Positions 7,447-15,003 of a stretch of DNA of 64,000 nt are shown piece after piece. The stretch spans positions 126,325-190,324 of the forward strand of contig NZ_LMER01000019.1 in NCBI RefSeq assembly GCF_001426435.1, in the 5' to 3' direction. Each line of letters starts with the position of its first letter. The stretch's first letter is position 1. The translations under genes were made by a program, and so were the position numbers. The notes under the pieces are model-generated. The model saw only the letters and a program-made list of their open reading frames with translations. It was not told where the DNA came from and made no database searches. The stretch comes from Angustibacter sp. Root456. Lineage in GTDB: Bacteria; Actinomycetota; Actinomycetes; Actinomycetales; Angustibacteraceae.

Positions 7447-9327
7447 ATGGCACGCGTCACCCCGCTGCACCGTGTGGTCCACGACGTCACCGAACGCATC
7501 GTCGAGCGCAGCGCGCCGCAGCGCTCGGCCTACCTCGCACAGCTCGCCGCGGCGCGCGCCCACGGGCGCCCGCGGTCGGCGCTGGGCTGCAGCAACCTCG
7601 CCCACGCCGTCGCGGCGTGCGGTGCGAGCGAGCGCGCGGCGCTGTCCGGCGACGAGGCCGCGAGCATCGCGATCGTCACGGCCTACAACGACATGCTCTC
7701 GGCCCACGCGCCGTACGAGACCTACCCGCGCGACATCAAGGCGGCCGCCACGGACGTCGGAGCCGTCGCCCGCGTGGCCGGTGGCGTGCCGGCGATGTGC
7801 GACGGCGTCACCCAGGGACGCCCGGGCATGGAGCTCAGCCTCTTCAGCCGTGACGTCATCGCCATGGCCACGGCGATCGCGTTGTCGCACGACGTCTTCG
7901 ACGCTGCGCTGATGCTCGGTGTCTGCGACAAGATCGTGCCCGGCATGGTGGCCGGGGCGCTGGCCTTCGGTCACCTGCCGACCGCCTTCGTGCCCGCAGG
8001 ACCCATGGCGAGCGGGCTCCCGAATGCCGAGAAGGCCGCGGTACGCCGGGCCGCGGCCGAAGGCACGGTGGGTCGCACCGAGCTGCTGGCGGCGGAGGTG
8101 GCGTCGTACCACTCGCCCGGCACGTGCACCTTCTACGGCACCGCGAACTCCAACCAGCTGCTCATGGACGTCATGGGCCTGCACCTGCCCGGCGCCGCCT
8201 TCATCTCGCCCGATGACCCCCTGCGCGCGGCGCTCACTTCCGCTGCCACGCAACGGGTTGCGCAGATCGCAGCCAGCGACGCGCCGTACGGCATCGGCGA
8301 GGTCGTGGACGAGCGCGTCGTGGTCAACGGCGCGGTCGCGCTGCTGGCCACCGGCGGCTCGACCAACCACACGATCCACCTCGTTGCGATGGCGGCGGCG
8401 GCCGGTATCGAGCTGACGTGGGAGGACCTCGACGACCTCTCGCGCGTGATCCCGCTGTGCACGCGGCTCTACCCGAGCGGCACGGCGGACGTGAACCACT
8501 TCCACGCCGCGGGTGGCACGCCGTTCCTCGTCGGCACGCTGCTCGACGCGGGGCTGCTGCACCCCGACGTGCGCACCCTCGCCGGTGACGGTCTGCAGCG
8601 CTACCGCCGAACGCCGTGGCTGGACGACGCCGGCGACCTGCGGTGGGACGACGCGCCGTCCGTGAGCGGTGACCTCGACGTGCTGCGCCCGGCGTCCGCG
8701 CCGTTCGCCCCGGACGGCGGCCTGCGGGTGCTGCGCGGGTCGCTCGGTCACGCGGTGGTCAAGGTGTCGGCGGTGGCGCCCGAGCACCGCGTGGTGGAGG
8801 CGCCGGTGCGGGTCTTCTCCGACCAGACCGCTGTGCTGGAGGCGTTCTCGCGCCGCGAGCTCGACCGCGACGTCGTCGTCGTGGTGCGCGAGCAGGGGCC
8901 TTCGGCCAACGGCATGCCCGAGCTGCACCAGCTGACGCCGTCGCTGACGGTGCTGCAGCGGCGCGGCTTCCGCGTGGCGCTCGTGACCGACGGGCGGATG
9001 TCGGGGGCGTCCGGCGCGGTGCCCGCTGCGATCCACGTGACGCCGGAGTCCGTGCACGGTGGGCCGATCGCGCGGCTGCGCGACGGTGACGTCGTGCGGC
9101 TCGACTGCACCACCGGGCAGCTCGACGTCCTGGTCGACGCCGACGAGCTGGCCGCCCGTGAGCCGGCTGACGCGACGGGGGGGAGTGAGCGCGGTACGGG
9201 ACGTGAGCTGTTCGGTGTGATGCGAGGGAACGTCGGGCCGGCCGATCGAGGGGCGCACGTGTTCGGAACGCCACCCTCTGCAGTGGTTGCACCGCAGGCG
9301 GTTCCGGCCTTCGGGAGCGCCTCGTGA
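7447..9327 (+). CDS. edd: Phosphogluconate dehydratase
   Basis: First committed Entner-Doudoroff enzyme: dehydrates 6-phosphogluconate to 2-keto-3-deoxy-6-phosphogluconate using a [4Fe-4S] cluster. 626 residues from ATG 7447, chosen because AGGAG (7438-7442) precedes it by 4 nt; an in-frame start at 7405 lacks an SD. IlvD/Edd family blocks are [43 protein letters not shown] and [15 protein letters not shown], with the cluster cysteines among them. The C-terminal swivel domain contains [12 protein letters not shown]. Its stop overlaps the eda start (GTGA), so the pair is an operon. Confidence 0.95.
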   Translation: MARVTPLHRVVHDVTERIVERSAPQRSAYLAQLAAARAHGRPRSALGCSNLAHAVAACGASERAALSGDEAASIAIVTAYNDMLSAHAPYETYPRDIKAAATDVGAVARVAGGVPAMCDGVTQGRPGMELSLFSRDVIAMATAIALSHDVFDAALMLGVCDKIVPGMVAGALAFGHLPTAFVPAGPMASGLPNAEKAAVRRAAAEGTVGRTELLAAEVASYHSPGTCTFYGTANSNQLLMDVMGLHLPGAAFISPDDPLRAALTSAATQRVAQIAASDAPYGIGEVVDERVVVNGAVALLATGGSTNHTIHLVAMAAAAGIELTWEDLDDLSRVIPLCTRLYPSGTADVNHFHAAGGTPFLVGTLLDAGLLHPDVRTLAGDGLQRYRRTPWLDDAGDLRWDDAPSVSGDLDVLRPASAPFAPDGGLRVLRGSLGHAVVKVSAVAPEHRVVEAPVRVFSDQTAVLEAFSRRELDRDVVVVVREQGPSANGMPELHQLTPSLTVLQRRGFRVALVTDGRMSGASGAVPAAIHVTPESVHGGPIARLRDGDVVRLDCTTGQLDVLVDADELAAREPADATGGSERGTGRELFGVMRGNVGPADRGAHVFGTPPSAVVAPQAVPAFGSAS

Positions 9328-9971
9328 GCGCGCCGACGGTGGGTCCCGTGACCGTCGACGACGTCATGACCACGTCGCCGGTCGTGCCGGTGGTGGTGAT
9401 CGAGGACGTCGCCGACGCCGTCCCCCTGGCGGGCGCTCTGCTGCGTGGCGGTGTGGGTGTCATCGAGATCACTCTGCGCACGCCGGCCGGACTGGAGGCC
9501 ATCCGGCGCGTGGCCGCCGAGGTGCCCGACATGCTCGTGGGAGCAGGCACGGTGGTCACCGCTGACCAGGTGACGGCGTCCGTCGAGGCGGGGGCGTCGT
9601 TCCTCGTCACCCCGGGCTCGCCGCCGCGCCTGCTCGACGCGGCGCTCGGGGCCGGCGTCCCGCTGCTGGCCGGTGCGGGCACCGTCACCGAGATGATGAC
9701 GCTCGCCGAGCGCGGCCTGACGGCGATGAAGTTCTTCCCCGCTGAGCCGAGCGGTGGCCGCGACTACCTGGCTGCTGTCGCCGGGCCGTTGCCGCACCTG
9801 CGGTTCTGCCCGACGGGCGGGATCACCCCGACCAGCGCACCGACGTACCTCGCGCTGCCGAGCGTGCCGTGCGTCGGCGGGTCGTGGCTCACGCCGAAGG
9901 ACGCCGTGCGCGAAGGGCGCTGGGACGTCGTCGAGGGCCTCGCCCGCCAGGCCGCCGCGCTGCGTCCCTGA
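9324..9971 (+). CDS. eda: KDPG aldolase (2-dehydro-3-deoxyphosphogluconate aldolase)
   Basis: Cleaves 2-keto-3-deoxy-6-phosphogluconate to pyruvate and glyceraldehyde 3-phosphate, completing the Entner-Doudoroff route with the preceding edd. 215 residues, class I aldolase TIM barrel. [28 protein letters not shown] and the Schiff-base lysine block [12 protein letters not shown] are visible, followed by [12 protein letters not shown] 9324 overlaps the edd stop by four bases, implying translational coupling. Confidence 0.95.
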   Translation: MSAPTVGPVTVDDVMTTSPVVPVVVIEDVADAVPLAGALLRGGVGVIEITLRTPAGLEAIRRVAAEVPDMLVGAGTVVTADQVTASVEAGASFLVTPGSPPRLLDAALGAGVPLLAGAGTVTEMMTLAERGLTAMKFFPAEPSGGRDYLAAVAGPLPHLRFCPTGGITPTSAPTYLALPSVPCVGGSWLTPKDAVREGRWDVVEGLARQAAALRP

Positions 9972-9985
9972 CGCGGGCAGGTGAA

Positions 9986-10207
9986 GGCCCGCAGGCTGCC
10001 CCTCGGTGAGGGACCGCCGCGCTGGACGAGGCGCGGCTCCTGCGGGCCAACGGTGACTGCCTGGATCTCGCTGGCCACGGCGTCCCCGAGGGGACCGTTC
10101 GCGGTCGTGGGATCGAAGGAGCCCGTCCGACTTCGACGGCGGCTAGCGGGCAGCCACCTCACGCGTCCGTAGATCAATCACCTCTCGGACCACCTCCTTT
10201 CCCGTGT
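9986..10207 (-). ncRNA. Candidate small transcript with 12-codon ORF and three-way-junction fold
   Basis: A good promoter (TTGCAC-17-TACCGT, minus strand) starts transcription near 10207. A strong SD and a 12-codon ORF follow. Then comes a foldable stretch: outer stem 9986-9995 with 10039-10048 (10 bp), hairpin 10016-10022 with 10031-10037 (7 bp), and hairpin 10000-10004 with 10008-10012. A further 5-bp stem with a CGAG loop lies at 10082-10095. No minus-strand gene follows, so it is not a leader of one. I cannot assign it to a known RNA family. Confidence 0.45.
10143..10181 (-). CDS. 12-residue small ORF with strong Shine-Dalgarno
   Basis: GTG 10181 to TAG 10143 encodes VIDLRTREVAAR. AAAGGAGGTGG lies 11 nt upstream on the minus strand, one of the best SD sequences in the window, behind a well formed promoter. 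Three of twelve residues are Arg. A TTG at 10177 in another frame opens a longer frame running into the eda antisense strand, which I regard as chance. Function unknown; it could be a peptide or a ribosome-loading site that controls RNA stability. Confidence 0.4.
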   Translation of the reverse strand: MIDLRTREVAAR

Positions 10208-10213
10208 GCCATG

Positions 10214-10242
10214 ACGGTACGTCCGGATGTGGTGCGGTGCAA
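10214..10242 (-). promoter_or_regulatory. Promoter for the small ORF / structured RNA
   Basis: Minus strand: -35 TTGCAC (10242-10237), 17-bp spacer, -10 TACCGT (10219-10214). The predicted transcription start, near 10207, is about 7 nt before the SD. Confidence 0.6.
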
Positions 10243-10249
10243 CGGTATT

Positions 10250-10270
10250 GCGGTTCAGTTGTGGAACCGC
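10250..10270 (-). terminator. Hairpin after rskA
   Basis: GCGGTTC-N7-GAACCGC, a perfect 7-bp stem beginning 2 nt after the rskA stop. No U-tract. It probably separates the sigK-rskA message from the next transcription unit. Confidence 0.5.
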
Positions 10271-10271
10271 G

Positions 10272-10994
10272 TCAGGCGCCGAGGTCCATCGTCATGATCG
10301 GTGCCGTCGTGGGCTGCTTGGAGCCACCGGCCGGCTCCACGGTGACGCCGAGCTTGGCGCCCGGCGTGACACCGGTCGCGAGCAGGGCCTGCGACCCGTG
10401 GATCAGGCCCACCGAGCGCGCACCGCCGTCGATCACCCACAGCTGCAGCACGTGCTGGGCGTCGGTGGCCGGCAGCTTCTGGCCGACGAACACCGCCTTG
10501 CCCTCCGACGGGGCGACGATCACGCGGGCCACACCGCCGCCGTCGATCTGCCGGGCGTCCGGCGCGGCGAGCACGGCCGCCATCTGCGAAGCGGCCTGCT
10601 CGACCCGCACGGCCTCCCGGTGCTGCTGCACCGCCACCGCGCCGAGGCTCCCGGCCACGACGACGAGCGCGGCCGCCACGGCGAGGAACGTGCGGGACGC
10701 CACGCGCGAGCGCCGGAGCAGCGAGGTGACGGTGCCGGCGTCCGAGACGGGCGGGAGCTGACGCGTCGCACGCACCTGCTCCATCACCGAGTCCCGGAAC
10801 GACGCCGGCACGCCGCTGGCCGCGGCCACCCCGAGCATGGCGCCGGTGGCGCGCAGGCCGCGGACCTCTTCGGTGCACGACTCGCACTCGGCGAGGTGGG
10901 CCTCGAACTCGCGCCGCTCGGGGTCGTCGAGGGCGTCCAGGGCGTACGCGCCGGTGAGGGTGTGCAGGTCGTGCGTCGTGCCGTCGCGAGTCAT
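10272..10994 (-). CDS. rskA: Anti-sigma factor, RskA family
   Basis: 240-residue membrane anti-sigma factor paired with the ECF sigma gene upstream. The N-terminal zinc-associated anti-sigma region has the HxxxCxxC-type motif (FEAHLAECESCTEEV). One membrane helix (about 104-125, FLAVAAALVVVAGSLGAVAV) is followed by an extracytoplasmic RskA domain (VLQLWVIDGGARSVG and LGVTVEPAGGSKQPT). Such proteins hold the sigma factor at the membrane until regulated proteolysis releases it. Start ATG 10994 overlaps the sigma stop (ATGA). Confidence 0.9.
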   Translation of the reverse strand: MTRDGTTHDLHTLTGAYALDALDDPERREFEAHLAECESCTEEVRGLRATGAMLGVAAASGVPASFRDSVMEQVRATRQLPPVSDAGTVTSLLRRSRVASRTFLAVAAALVVVAGSLGAVAVQQHREAVRVEQAASQMAAVLAAPDARQIDGGGVARVIVAPSEGKAVFVGQKLPATDAQHVLQLWVIDGGARSVGLIHGSQALLATGVTPGAKLGVTVEPAGGSKQPTTAPIMTMDLGA

Positions 10995-11599
10995 GCTGGC
11001 ACCCCCAGGCAGTCGCGCAGACGGATCAGACCGTCGCGCAGGCGGGTCTTGATCGTGCCGAGGGGCACGTCGAGCAGCTCGGCGACCTCCCGGTAGGTGT
11101 AGCCGCCGTAGTAGGCCAGCTGCACGGACTCGCGCTGCAGCTCGGTGAGCCCACCGAGGCAGCTGCGCACCGCCTGCTGCTCCAGCCGCACCTCGACCTC
11201 CTCGGCCACCTCGTCGTACTCGCGCACGGTGTCGCGGCGCCCCACCCGCTCGTCGCGGTCGCGGGCGGCCTGGGCCGACCGGACGCGGTCGACGGCGCGG
11301 GCGTGCGCCATGGTCATGATCCACGTGGTGGCGCTGCCGCGGGAAGGGTCGAAGCGGGTCGCGGTGCGCCACACCTCGACCATGACCTCCTGGGCCACCT
11401 CCTCGGACTGCGCGGGGTCGCGCAGGACGCGCCGCACAACGCCCAGCACCGGGCCGCCCGTGCGGCGGAACAGCACCTCGAAGGCCGCCTCGTCCCCGCG
11501 GGCGACCTGGGTCACCAGCGCCTCCAGGGAGTCGGCGGCGTCGCCGGTGGCCCTGGCGTCGTCCGGGACGACTCCCAAGCGCCGCTGCGTCGAGCCCAT
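10991..11599 (-). CDS. sigK: ECF RNA polymerase sigma factor, SigK type
   Basis: 202 residues with sigma-70 region 2 (EVAQEVMVEVWRTATRFDP, WIMTMAHARAVDRVR) and region 4 (LQRESVQLAYYGGYTYREVA, then a helix-turn-helix with GTIKTRLRDGL). It directs transcription of a small stress regulon and is held by the RskA partner encoded next. Start chosen at ATG 11599 because GGGAG is 6 nt upstream; an in-frame ATG at 11623 has a poorer SD. A SigK-like promoter (CAATCC-15-TCGAAG) is a candidate for autoregulation. Confidence 0.9.
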   Translation of the reverse strand: MGSTQRRLGVVPDDARATGDAADSLEALVTQVARGDEAAFEVLFRRTGGPVLGVVRRVLRDPAQSEEVAQEVMVEVWRTATRFDPSRGSATTWIMTMAHARAVDRVRSAQAARDRDERVGRRDTVREYDEVAEEVEVRLEQQAVRSCLGGLTELQRESVQLAYYGGYTYREVAELLDVPLGTIKTRLRDGLIRLRDCLGVPA

Positions 11600-11639
11600 G
11601 AGGACTCCCTTCAGGCGTGGCATCACGTGGTCGACCCTT

Positions 11640-11666
11640 CTTCGACGCCACCCCCCGAGCGGATTG
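11640..11666 (-). promoter_or_regulatory. Possible autoregulated SigK-type promoter
   Basis: Minus strand CAATCC (11666-11661), 15 bp, TCGAAG (11645-11640), similar to the mycobacterial SigK pattern CCATCC/CCGAAT. Two ATCACGTG boxes (11622-11629 and 11681-11688) flank it. Confidence 0.3.
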
Positions 11667-11724
11667 GTGGTCCCCCGATGATCACGTGAAGTGGGTCCCC
11701 GAGCACGTCGTGGGGCTCACGATC

Positions 11725-11762
11725 GTGGCGGCTGGGCATCACCGGCGATGCGCCGCCACCAC
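11725..11762. repeat. 38-nt hairpin repeat, copy 1
   Basis: Imperfect inverted repeat around 11741-11746, matching the copy at 45108-45145 at 35 of 40 positions over 11723-11762. It lies 23 bp after the stop of the hotdog gene (minus strand), where a terminator is expected. Copy 1 has mismatches in the stem (13 of 16 pairs). Confidence 0.75.
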
Positions 11763-11784
11763 GATGTGCGGCCGGCACGGCTGG

Positions 11785-12522
11785 TCAGGGGGTGATGGTG
11801 GCGGGGTCGACGGCGATCCAGACGGCCGCGGCGCGTGCGAGCAGGCGCGGGGCGGGGTCGAGGGCGTAGAGCGCCGTCTCGGTCCAGGCCTTGCGGCCCT
11901 CCTGGCGCTGCACCCGGCCCATCACGACGTGCCGGACGCCGGCCCGCGAGAGCGCGTCGACCCGAGCCGTCATCGTGCCGAGCACCATGGGGCGCCCGGC
12001 GAGGTCGACCGACCAGCCGCCCGGGCAGTCGAGCGCCGCCCACGTGACCTCGGTGGTCACGCGCCCGTCCGGCCCGGCGACGTCGTCAGCGGGCACCCAC
12101 GTGCAGGCCGTCACCTCCGGACGGTCGGCGAGCGGTCCTGGCCGCAGCGCCAGCCCGTCGGACGCCGGACGCCCCGTGCCGCACGAGAAGCAGGTCGCGA
12201 AGGGGTGGTCGTGCAGACCGCGGTAGCGCGACTGGGCGTCGAGGGCGACGTCCCACGACACCGGTTCCACCGCCGCCTCGGTGAACGGCGACGGCACGAG
12301 CGAGGCGACCGCCACCGGCCGCTCGCCGTCAGCCGCCGTCGCCTCGCGGTCGTCGCCCGTCACCGCCAGCTCGACGTCGAGCGGCGGGGGCGCCATGAGC
12401 CGCACCTGCACGGCCTCGCCCTCGCCGGCCACGACGTGCTGCGCCAACGCGCCGCAGGTCCAGCCGCCGTTGCCCGACCGGGAGGGGCCGTTGTAACGCT
12501 GAGGGATGACGAGGGTGCTCAC
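11785..12522 (-). CDS. Hotdog-fold (thioesterase-superfamily-like) protein
   Basis: 245 residues, cytoplasmic, no signal peptide. The body resembles double-hotdog acyl-thioester proteins: QRYNGPSRSGNGGWTCG at the N-terminus, a central HPFATCFSCGTGRPASDGL motif, and a final strand pair before AAVWIAV. The CFSCG pair recalls the CxxC of PaaI-like hotdog proteins in actinobacteria. Substrate unknown. GTG 12522 lies 6 nt after a TAGGGT -10, so initiation is probably leaderless. The gene starts 17 bp after the photolyase stop but has this promoter of its own. Confidence 0.7.
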   Translation of the reverse strand: MSTLVIPQRYNGPSRSGNGGWTCGALAQHVVAGEGEAVQVRLMAPPPLDVELAVTGDDREATAADGERPVAVASLVPSPFTEAAVEPVSWDVALDAQSRYRGLHDHPFATCFSCGTGRPASDGLALRPGPLADRPEVTACTWVPADDVAGPDGRVTTEVTWAALDCPGGWSVDLAGRPMVLGTMTARVDALSRAGVRHVVMGRVQRQEGRKAWTETALYALDPAPRLLARAAAVWIAVDPATITP

Positions 12523-12528
12523 GCAGCG

Positions 12529-12534
12529 ACCCTA
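12529..12534 (-). promoter_or_regulatory. -10 box for a leaderless transcript of the hotdog gene
   Basis: Minus strand TAGGGT, 6 nt before GTG 12522, inside the 17-bp gap after the photolyase stop. Confidence 0.55.
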
Positions 12535-12539
12535 GCGAC

Positions 12540-13892
12540 CTAGCGGCGGCGCACGCTCTCGTAGCGGCGCAGCGCCTCAGCCCGCTCCTCGGCGTGGTCG
12601 ACGATCCGTCGCGGGTAGTCGTGGGCGTAGCCGTCGTCGTGCTCCCACGGCTCGTGCGCCGCGGCACCGTGCAGGTGCGCGAGCTCGGGCACCCAGCGCC
12701 GCACGTAGGCACCGTCGGGGTCGAAGCGCAGCCCCTGGCCCACCGGGTTGAAGACCCGGAAGTACGGCGCGGCGTCCGTGCCCGAGCCGGCCACCCACTG
12801 CCAGCCGTGGTTGTTGCTCGCGAGGTCGCCGTCGCGCAACCAGCGCAGGAAGTGCCGCGCCCCGTGCTGCCACTCGACGTGCAGGTCCTTCACCAGGAAG
12901 CTCGCGGTGACCATGCGCACCCGGTTGTGCATCCACCCGGTGGCCCGCAGCTGCCTCATGCCGGCGTCGACGAAGGGATAGCCGGTGCGGCCCTCGCGCC
13001 AGGCGTCGAAACCGTCGCCGGGCTCGTCGTAGCCCAGCCGCGCGTACTCGGGCCGCAGGTACTCGCGGGCGCTCTCGGGGTGGTGCCACAGGACGTCGGC
13101 GTAGAACTCGCGCCAGCACAGCTCGCTGCGGAAGGTCTGAGCGCCCTTGCTGCGGCGCCCGGCGAGGTCGGCCAGCAGCGTGCGCGGGTGGATCTCGCCG
13201 TACTTCAGGTGCGCCGACAGCTGCGAGGTGCCGTCGAGGTCGGGCCGGTCGCGGTCGTCCGCGTAGCGGTCGAGGGCGTCGTCGCGGAACTCCCGCCAGC
13301 GCTGCAGGGCTGCCCGCTCACCGACGTCCGGCAGCTCGACGCCGTCGAGGTCGGGCTCGGCAGGCAGGTCGGCGGAGTCCACCGTGCGGGCCCAGCGCAG
13401 CCCCGGCGGCGGGTCGCCGGCCGGGGCCGGCCAGCCGTGCGCCGTCCAAGCCTTCGAGAAGGGCGTGAACACCTGGTACGGCGTGCCGTCGCCCTTGGTC
13501 ACCGAGCCCGGGCCGACGGCGTACGGCGTGCCGGTGCGCACCAGGGGCACCTCGAGGGCTCGCTCGACCGCCTCGTCGCGCCCGCGCCCGTAGGGGCCGG
13601 CGTCCGCGGTGACGTGCACCGACGCCGCACCCAGCTCGCGCGCGACGTCAGGCAGCACATTGGCGGGGTTGCCGTGCCGGACGACGAGCGCGCCGTCCGT
13701 GGCCGCCCGCAGCGCCTGCAGCGACCTCAGCAGCCACCTGACGCGCGGTGCGCCGGAGGCGTTCAGCAGCCGGTCGTCGAGGACGAACAGCGCCAGCACG
13801 CGGCCGCCGTCCGCAGCCTGGGCGGCCGCGTGCAGCGCAGGGTGGTCGGCGAGGCGCAGGTCGCGCCGGAACCACAGCACGGTGTCAGGCAC
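12540..13892 (-). CDS. phrB: Deoxyribodipyrimidine photolyase
   Basis: Light-driven repair of cyclobutane pyrimidine dimers. 450 residues: an N-terminal alpha/beta photolyase domain (TVLWFRRDLRLADHPAL) binding the antenna chromophore, then the helical FAD-binding domain with TSQLSAHLKYGEIHPR, ELCWREFYADVLW, GYPFVDAGMRQLRATGWMHN and NNHGWQWVAGSGTDAAPYFR. All FAD-pocket blocks are present. GTG 13892 has no SD but sits 6 nt after TAGCGT, so I take it as a leaderless start. Divergent from the DtxR gene. Confidence 0.95.
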   Translation of the reverse strand: MPDTVLWFRRDLRLADHPALHAAAQAADGGRVLALFVLDDRLLNASGAPRVRWLLRSLQALRAATDGALVVRHGNPANVLPDVARELGAASVHVTADAGPYGRGRDEAVERALEVPLVRTGTPYAVGPGSVTKGDGTPYQVFTPFSKAWTAHGWPAPAGDPPPGLRWARTVDSADLPAEPDLDGVELPDVGERAALQRWREFRDDALDRYADDRDRPDLDGTSQLSAHLKYGEIHPRTLLADLAGRRSKGAQTFRSELCWREFYADVLWHHPESAREYLRPEYARLGYDEPGDGFDAWREGRTGYPFVDAGMRQLRATGWMHNRVRMVTASFLVKDLHVEWQHGARHFLRWLRDGDLASNNHGWQWVAGSGTDAAPYFRVFNPVGQGLRFDPDGAYVRRWVPELAHLHGAAAHEPWEHDDGYAHDYPRRIVDHAEERAEALRRYESVRRR

Positions 13893-13898
13893 GCCGTC

Positions 13899-13904
13899 AC
13901 GCTA
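13899..13904 (-). promoter_or_regulatory. -10 box for a leaderless phrB transcript
   Basis: Minus strand TAGCGT, 6 nt before the GTG start. Confidence 0.55.
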
Positions 13905-13948
13905 GGGGGCCGCCTCCCGCACGGCGCGGCGGTGGCGCGCTCGCCGCG

Positions 13949-13954
13949 TAGGCT
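13949..13954 (+). promoter_or_regulatory. -10 box of the DtxR gene
   Basis: TAGGCT, giving a leader of about 28 nt before GTG 13989 with GAGAGG as SD. Confidence 0.45.
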
Positions 13955-13988
13955 CGCCCCGAGCGACCACCAGAGAGGCCCAGCGCAC

Positions 13989-14690
13989 GTGAGCGACCTG
14001 ATCGACACCACCGAGATGTACCTGCGCACCATCTTCGAGCTCGAGGAGGAGGGCATCGTGCCGATGCGCGCCCGCATCGCCGAGCGCCTCGGGCACAGCG
14101 GTCCGACGGTGTCGCAGACGGTGGCGCGCATGGAGCGTGACGGCCTGGTGCACGTCACCGGCGACCGGCACCTCGAGCTCACCGACGACGGCCGGCAGAA
14201 GGCCACCCGCGTGATGCGCAAGCACCGCCTGGCCGAGCGACTGCTCGTCGACGTCGTCGGGCTGGAGTGGGAGTTCGTGCACGAGGAGGCGTGCCGCTGG
14301 GAGCACGTCATGAGCGAGCGGGTCGAGCGCAAGCTGCTCGAGATCCTCGACCACCCCACCCAGTCGCCGTACGGCAACCCGATCCCGGGTCTGGACGAGC
14401 TGGGGGAGTCAGACGGCGGCGAGCAGTTCCTGGGTGGCGGCCTGCGCCAGCTCGGCGAGCTGGCGGGGGCGACGGCGTCAGACGTCGTCGTGCACCGCAT
14501 CGGCGAGCCGGCCCAGGGCGACCCGCAGCTGCTCGGCGCGCTGCACCAGGCGGGGCTGCGGCCGGGCGAGCGGGTGCAGGTGCGGCGTGACGGCGACCGG
14601 CTGGTCGTGGTGGGCGCCGACGGGCGCGAGGTCGCCGTCGATCGCCGCACCGCCGAGCACGTGTTCGCCGTCCCGGCACCGGCTCGGTGA
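13989..14690 (+). CDS. ideR: Iron-dependent repressor, DtxR/IdeR family
   Basis: 233-residue metalloregulator that represses iron acquisition when loaded with Fe(II). The N-terminal winged helix (1-75) and dimerisation domain keep the metal ligands at DtxR numbering: Met10, His79, Glu83, His98, Cys102, Glu105 and His106 (HEEACRWEHVMS). The C-terminal SH3-like domain (about 150-225) is complete. Start GTG 13989; residue 10 falling on Met supports it. Because all ligands are conserved, an iron/manganese sensor is secure; iron against manganese is inferred from similarity to IdeR. Confidence 0.93.
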   Translation: MSDLIDTTEMYLRTIFELEEEGIVPMRARIAERLGHSGPTVSQTVARMERDGLVHVTGDRHLELTDDGRQKATRVMRKHRLAERLLVDVVGLEWEFVHEEACRWEHVMSERVERKLLEILDHPTQSPYGNPIPGLDELGESDGGEQFLGGGLRQLGELAGATASDVVVHRIGEPAQGDPQLLGALHQAGLRPGERVQVRRDGDRLVVVGADGREVAVDRRTAEHVFAVPAPAR

Positions 14691-14719
14691 CGCCCGGGTG
14701 ACGCGGACTCGCCGGGGGC

Positions 14720-14749
14720 GTGACAGCACGGGGTCGGACTGTGTAGTTT
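14720..14749 (+). promoter_or_regulatory. Promoter of the riboswitch-NlpC unit
   Basis: GTGACA (14720-14725), 18 bp, TAGTTT (14744-14749), about 40 nt before the riboswitch. Confidence 0.45.
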
Positions 14750-14788
14750 GGCCCGTGCCCACCGTCCCCGCGGAGGGCCCTCGACGCG

Positions 14789-14986
14789 GACGCCGAACTC
14801 TGCCACCGCATCCCGAGGAACCGCACGACACCGTCTGGCAGAGGCGGGGGACCCACGTAGTCCGACCGGCGCGGAAGCCATCCGTGACGGTCTTGGGGTG
14901 AAGCCACCACAGCAGGGCGCGAGCCCAGCACCGGTGGCCGGGTGAACACTCTCCACCCGAACCCGACAGCTCACCTCGAAGGCGTC
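14789..14986 (+). promoter_or_regulatory. c-di-AMP riboswitch (ydaO-yuaA class)
   Basis: The conserved ydaO core is visible in order: CGCCGAACTCTGCC, AGGCGGGGGACCCACGT, CTTGGGGTGAAGCC, GCCGGGTGAAC, ACCCGAACCCGACAGCTCAC and GGCGTCGGAGAGG. The closing stem P1 is GACGCC (14789-14794) with GGCGTC (14981-14986). The SD-like GGAGAGG comes directly after P1 and the GTG start of the NlpC gene only 17 nt after it, so ligand binding probably controls ribosome access. This class controls cell-wall hydrolase genes in many actinobacteria. Confidence 0.93.
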
Positions 14987-15003
14987 GGAGAGGCTCTACG
15001 ACT

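Noticed and set aside
4820..7453. 877-residue minus-strand frame opposite the regulator and oxidase genes
   Set aside because: Low-complexity antisense translation; it crosses the 68-nt palindrome and both plus-strand genes show clear family motifs.
9764..10177. 137-residue minus-strand frame starting at TTG 10177 behind the strong SD
   Set aside because: It runs through the structured RNA and antisense through eda; the 12-codon frame from GTG 10181 fits the SD as well and ends before the structure. Kept only as an alternative to test.
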